A stretch of 49,253 nucleotides of DNA from a virus, in IMG/VR virus record IMGVR_UViG_3300047509_000355, positions 1 to 49,253 of that record, one strand, 5' to 3'. The notes beneath the pieces were generated by a model. It saw only the letters and a program-made list of their open reading frames with translations. It ran no database searches and was not told the DNA's origin. Positions 46,128-49,253 of this stretch are shown in pieces. Numbering within the stretch: position 1 is the stretch's first letter; every line of letters starts with the position of its first letter. Both the position numbers and the translations under genes were made by a program.

Positions 46128-48635
46128 ATGGCCAGCTCGGTTCGGCACCAGAACGCCTCCTACAGCAGCGCTAGCAATCTTACGATTACTGGCGATTTTA
46201 CATACCATTGGGCAGTAAAGCCGAACGCGGGTGAATACGGCGACGGAACCAATGACCACGGTCTCGCCGGGATGGGGTCGACGGGCGGCGCGTCCGAGGG
46301 CATCGGCATCTTCGTATTCTCCGGATCTAACACACAATTAGACACGTCTGTTTTCCGGAATGGGGGTGCGGAATTCCAGTCTGCAGTGATCGCCACCGGC
46401 AGCTCGACGGCCTGGGTATTCATAGCCGTCCGACACCTTTCCGGCTCCGCCAGCTACACGGTCAGCTGGCGTTTTGAGAATCAGACGACTTGGACCAGCA
46501 CGACGCTAACACTCTCAACGCAGATCGTCTCGGCCGGCTCACTGTTCATCGGAACCGATCAATTCACAGAGAATTGCTTGGATTCGGACACGGCAGGTTT
46601 TTTCTGTCAACAGGTCCGAATGTCGGACGCTGCGTTGCTCACGGCGTCTCAGAATGCTCGGACGACGGCCCCCGCCGGGACCAATCTCCATTGGCTAAAG
46701 GAAATCGACTCGGCCACCGCTGTAAACAACGGCGGAACGGCTGGGAATTGGACATCGACAGGCACTCTTTCGACGGCCGCTACCGAGCCCGTCGAAACGC
46801 TCACGCCCGCCAGCAATCCCGTGCTGCTCGTTCAACAGCGGGCGAAGGGCTTCCCGCCACGCGCGCCGATGCCGGGTATCAACCGCCTCGGCATCGGATT
46901 GTATGCGGCTCCGCCCCCGCCCGTCGCGCCGATCGTCGTGGCGACGCCGATTCCGTTTCTGCCATTGATGCAACCGCGCGCGGCCGGCGGTCTATTCCGG
47001 CAACCCGCCCCGCCCATTATTACGTTGGGCATGCTGCCGCTCGCGGCAGCGCCGCCGCCCGGATCTTCTGCGGCGGTAGCTTGGACGCCTGACGTCAATG
47101 CCTCGTTCGTCGGCAACTTGATCATTTCGGCGGGCTTCGCCGCCGCGCCGCAGGCCGCGTCCAGTCTCGTCGGCGCTGAAACGGCGGCGGCGGTCGCGAC
47201 TTCGACGCCGCAGGCCGCTACTTCATTGGTCGGCGCGGAGCAGGCCGCTACAACATTGGCTTCGACGCCGCAGGCGGCCACTTCATTGGTCGGCGCGGAG
47301 CAGGCCGCGTCGTCGATGGCTTCGGCACCGACCGCAGTCTTTTCTTGCGTTGGAGCGGAGCTCGCCACTTGCTCTGTTTCGTCGACACCGACGGCCACTT
47401 GCTCATTCGCCAGCCTAGCGGGCGCGAGTGCTACCTTCTCAGCCACGCCGCAGGCCGCGCTTTCCGTCGTCGGCGCGGAGACGGCATCCGGATCGACGGC
47501 CTGCACGCCGACGGCCGTCTTCAGCGCGATCGGCGCAGAGCAAGCAACGTCCGTTCTGGCTTCGACGCCGATCGTCAATTCATCACTCGTCGGCGCCGAG
47601 CTAGCCACGGCCACCTGCACATCGACGCCGACGAGCGCCTTGGTCATCTCAGGCGCTGAAAAAGCTACATCTTCGTTGTCAACGACGCCAACCGTGACGA
47701 CGGCGATCAACGTACTGGCGATCGACTCCGCCACGCTCGCTTCCACGCCCCAAGCCGCAGTTTCCAACGTTGGAGCAGAATCGGCCGCCGCCGCGCTTTC
47801 CTCCGTTCCCAATGCAACGGCTGCTATGGTCGGCGCGGAGCGCGCGGACACGCAGCTCTTGGCAACGCCGACCGCTCTCACGGCGTTCGAGACGAGCGGC
47901 GCAGCTCCGACAACGATGTCGCCGACACCGTCGGCGACCTTCGCACCCGTCGGCGCCGAAAAGGCCTCCACCAGTCTGACGGCGACGCCGACGGCGTCCG
48001 CAGCTCTAGTCGCGAACGCGATCGATTCGACAACGTTGAGCGCGACGCCAGCGGCGGCGATGGCCCCGGCCGGGGCCGAACAGGTTGCCGCTCCGTTCTT
48101 GTCCACGCCCACCGCTGATTCTGCCTTGGCCTCGGCGAGCGGTAGCGGAGCGGCTTGGACAGCGGCGCCCGTAGCAGCGACGGCGTTGGCAGCGGCCGAA
48201 CGGGCTTCTTCAACGCTCAATTCAACGCCGCAAGCCGCCGGCGCATTCGTTCCGACCGCCGTCACCGCCGGGTCCCTAGCGAGTAGTCCGAGTGCCGCGC
48301 TCGCAGCTGTGGGCGCGATGATCAAGGCTGTGCAGATGCTGTCGGACGCCCCGGCAACGTTCGACGCCCGATCCGGCAGCGGGGCGTCGTCCGGATTTAC
48401 GTCCGCGCCCGATTCGTTGTTCAACGTGTACGGCTTCGCGCTGTTCAGCTGCTCATTCCACGCGGCGCCGACCGCGAATTTCAACGGGGTGTCCGGGAAT
48501 GGGCTGTCGAGTGCGTTCCAATCGCGACCAACGTCCAGCGTAGACTTCCGAGGTCCCGCGCATCACGCACGCGCGCGCTTCGTTCCCGTCAACGCCCACG
48601 CACCCACCGTCAGCTTCACCAGGATCAAACCATGA
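46128..48635 (+). CDS. LamG-like plus 20-residue-repeat adhesin-like virion protein
   Basis: 835 residues. Residues 1-205 form a second LamG/concanavalin-like domain (FTYHWAVKPNAGEYGDGTND, WVFIAVRHLSGSASYTVSW). A Pro-rich segment follows (240-330). From about 338 to 815 there are roughly 24 units of 20 residues with the pattern TPQAATSLVGAEQAATTLAS. They are Ala/Ser/Thr-rich with Gly-Ala-Glu in the centre. Such repeats can form a long beta-solenoid fibre. The last 30 residues are basic. Overlaps the next gene by ATGA. Confidence 0.65.
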   Translation: MASSVRHQNASYSSASNLTITGDFTYHWAVKPNAGEYGDGTNDHGLAGMGSTGGASEGIGIFVFSGSNTQLDTSVFRNGGAEFQSAVIATGSSTAWVFIAVRHLSGSASYTVSWRFENQTTWTSTTLTLSTQIVSAGSLFIGTDQFTENCLDSDTAGFFCQQVRMSDAALLTASQNARTTAPAGTNLHWLKEIDSATAVNNGGTAGNWTSTGTLSTAATEPVETLTPASNPVLLVQQRAKGFPPRAPMPGINRLGIGLYAAPPPPVAPIVVATPIPFLPLMQPRAAGGLFRQPAPPIITLGMLPLAAAPPPGSSAAVAWTPDVNASFVGNLIISAGFAAAPQAASSLVGAETAAAVATSTPQAATSLVGAEQAATTLASTPQAATSLVGAEQAASSMASAPTAVFSCVGAELATCSVSSTPTATCSFASLAGASATFSATPQAALSVVGAETASGSTACTPTAVFSAIGAEQATSVLASTPIVNSSLVGAELATATCTSTPTSALVISGAEKATSSLSTTPTVTTAINVLAIDSATLASTPQAAVSNVGAESAAAALSSVPNATAAMVGAERADTQLLATPTALTAFETSGAAPTTMSPTPSATFAPVGAEKASTSLTATPTASAALVANAIDSTTLSATPAAAMAPAGAEQVAAPFLSTPTADSALASASGSGAAWTAAPVAATALAAAERASSTLNSTPQAAGAFVPTAVTAGSLASSPSAALAAVGAMIKAVQMLSDAPATFDARSGSGASSGFTSAPDSLFNVYGFALFSCSFHAAPTANFNGVSGNGLSSAFQSRPTSSVDFRGPAHHARARFVPVNAHAPTVSFTRIKP
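47145..48560 (+). repeat. 60-bp coding tandem repeats
   Basis: About 24 degenerate 60-bp units encoding the 20-residue motif. The first three (about 47145-47320) are nearly identical at DNA level (CCGCAGGCCGC, GTCGGCGCGGAGCAGGCCGC); later ones diverge. The repeats create a false long open frame on the minus strand. Confidence 0.7.
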
Positions 48636-49253
48636 GCAATCTGGTAATTACGCGCGGCGTCGACAACGTCTTCAGTGTCGTCGTGGCGATTGACGATGCG
48701 GTGGTCGATCTGACCGGGGCGTCGCTGTCGTTCTTGGCCAAGTTGAATGTCGGCGACGCGGACGCCGCGGCATTGATCGACTTGGAGATCGGAAGCGGAA
48801 TCGAAGTCGACGCGCCGGAAACGGGCAGCGCCCTGCTCACCATCTCCGCCGCTCAAACGGCCACCTTAACCGTTGCTCAATCCATCCTGTACTACACATT
48901 CACGTTGGATCGCGGCGCGGGCCCGGAACTGCTGAATTCGGGAACGCTATCAATCACGGCGGACGTGTCCGCCCGCTACTACATCCAAGTCGACGACATT
49001 CGAGCCCAAGGCCTCGCTCCCGAGGACTTTCCGGATTCAGTCGTCCTAGCCAGCATCAAGACTTGGCAACAACTGATCGAGCGCAAGACGCGCCAATGGT
49101 TCTATCCGCTGCCGCTGGAATTGAACTTGGACGGGACGGATTCGGACGCGATCCACTTCGGCGTGCCTTGCATTTCGATCCAGGAGCTCCGCATCAACAA
49201 GAGCCTCACGGCGCTCGATCCGCAACACTACGAAGTGTACAACAATCTGTCGA
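48632..49253 (+). CDS. BppU-like N-terminus fused to head-tail connector-like domain (partial)
   Basis: 207 codons, running off the window. Residues 1-115 (NLVITRGVDNVFSVVVAIDD, LTGASLSFLAKL, ALLTISAAQ, YYTFTLDRGAG) match the pattern of the DUF2479/BppU-type beta domain. Residues 120-207 (RYYIQVDDIRAQGLAPEDFP, VVLASIKTWQQLIERKTRQW, IQELRINK) match gp6-like head-tail connectors, which sit under the portal. If right, an unusual fusion. ATGA overlap with the repeat protein. Confidence 0.6.
   Translation, partial: MSNLVITRGVDNVFSVVVAIDDAVVDLTGASLSFLAKLNVGDADAAALIDLEIGSGIEVDAPETGSALLTISAAQTATLTVAQSILYYTFTLDRGAGPELLNSGTLSITADVSARYYIQVDDIRAQGLAPEDFPDSVVLASIKTWQQLIERKTRQWFYPLPLELNLDGTDSDAIHFGVPCISIQELRINKSLTALDPQHYEVYNNLS

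Noticed and set aside
46832-48484. 550-codon open frame on the minus strand
   Set aside because: It is the complement of the 60-bp coding repeats; its Ala/Val/Ser composition mirrors the plus-strand repeats and the plus frame has a ribosome binding site, LamG domain and overlap with neighbours.

Overview
The window is part of a tailed double-stranded DNA phage (Caudoviricetes) or prophage with high GC content and very tight gene packing. The evidence is a continuous head module: TerL, portal, SPP1 gp7-type minor head protein, XkdF-type protease, scaffold-like protein, HK97-fold capsid, then a connector-like protein at the right edge. Many small phage-type genes surround it. Three small proteins carry signal peptides with lipoboxes, which fits a Gram-negative host; a high-GC proteobacterium or myxobacterium is only a guess. 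No DNA polymerase, helicase, primase, integrase or tail tube/tape-measure gene is visible, so replication and tail modules must lie outside the window.

Layout. 1-6896 (+): early-type genes, including a MazG-like pyrophosphohydrolase, zinc-binding and winged-helix proteins, an exported lysozyme-like protein, a FliA-like sigma factor and two coiled-coil membrane proteins. 6893-12713 (-): a leftward operon of about 19 small genes, many overlapping by 4 nt, with a DUF262 protein, a run of zinc-ribbon microproteins and a lipoprotein. 12714-13131: divergent AT-rich regulatory region. 13132-20466 (+): about 20 small accessory genes in transcription units that each begin with a copy of one promoter cassette. 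20467-21613: non-coding region with 17-bp iterons. 21614-30202 (+): more accessory genes, a transposon-like insertion, an XRE regulator, a second iteron cluster and a PD-(D/E)XK nuclease-like protein. 30232-49253 (+): DUF7227-like protein, a tRNA-like RNA, the head module, a T4-type lysozyme, and lectin-like and repeat-rich adhesin-like proteins.

Three observations stand out. (1) 24302-24966 is a 665-bp element with perfect 25-bp terminal inverted repeats and an 8-bp target duplication. Removing it with one duplication copy restores one 136-codon reading frame across the flanking gene halves. It carries no transposase, only a frameshifted phage gene of the GGVLEHP family. (2) Nine copies of one promoter (TTGCCT-like, 17-18 bp spacer containing TGGAAG, TA-rich -10) occur on both strands. 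In five the ATG starts exactly 8 nt after the last -10 base, predicting leaderless mRNAs. The phage-encoded sigma factor is the obvious candidate reader. (3) A 17-bp repeat (GCTATCCCTATTACGTC) forms tandem iterons in two non-coding regions. All family assignments come from motifs and order read by eye; no database search was run.
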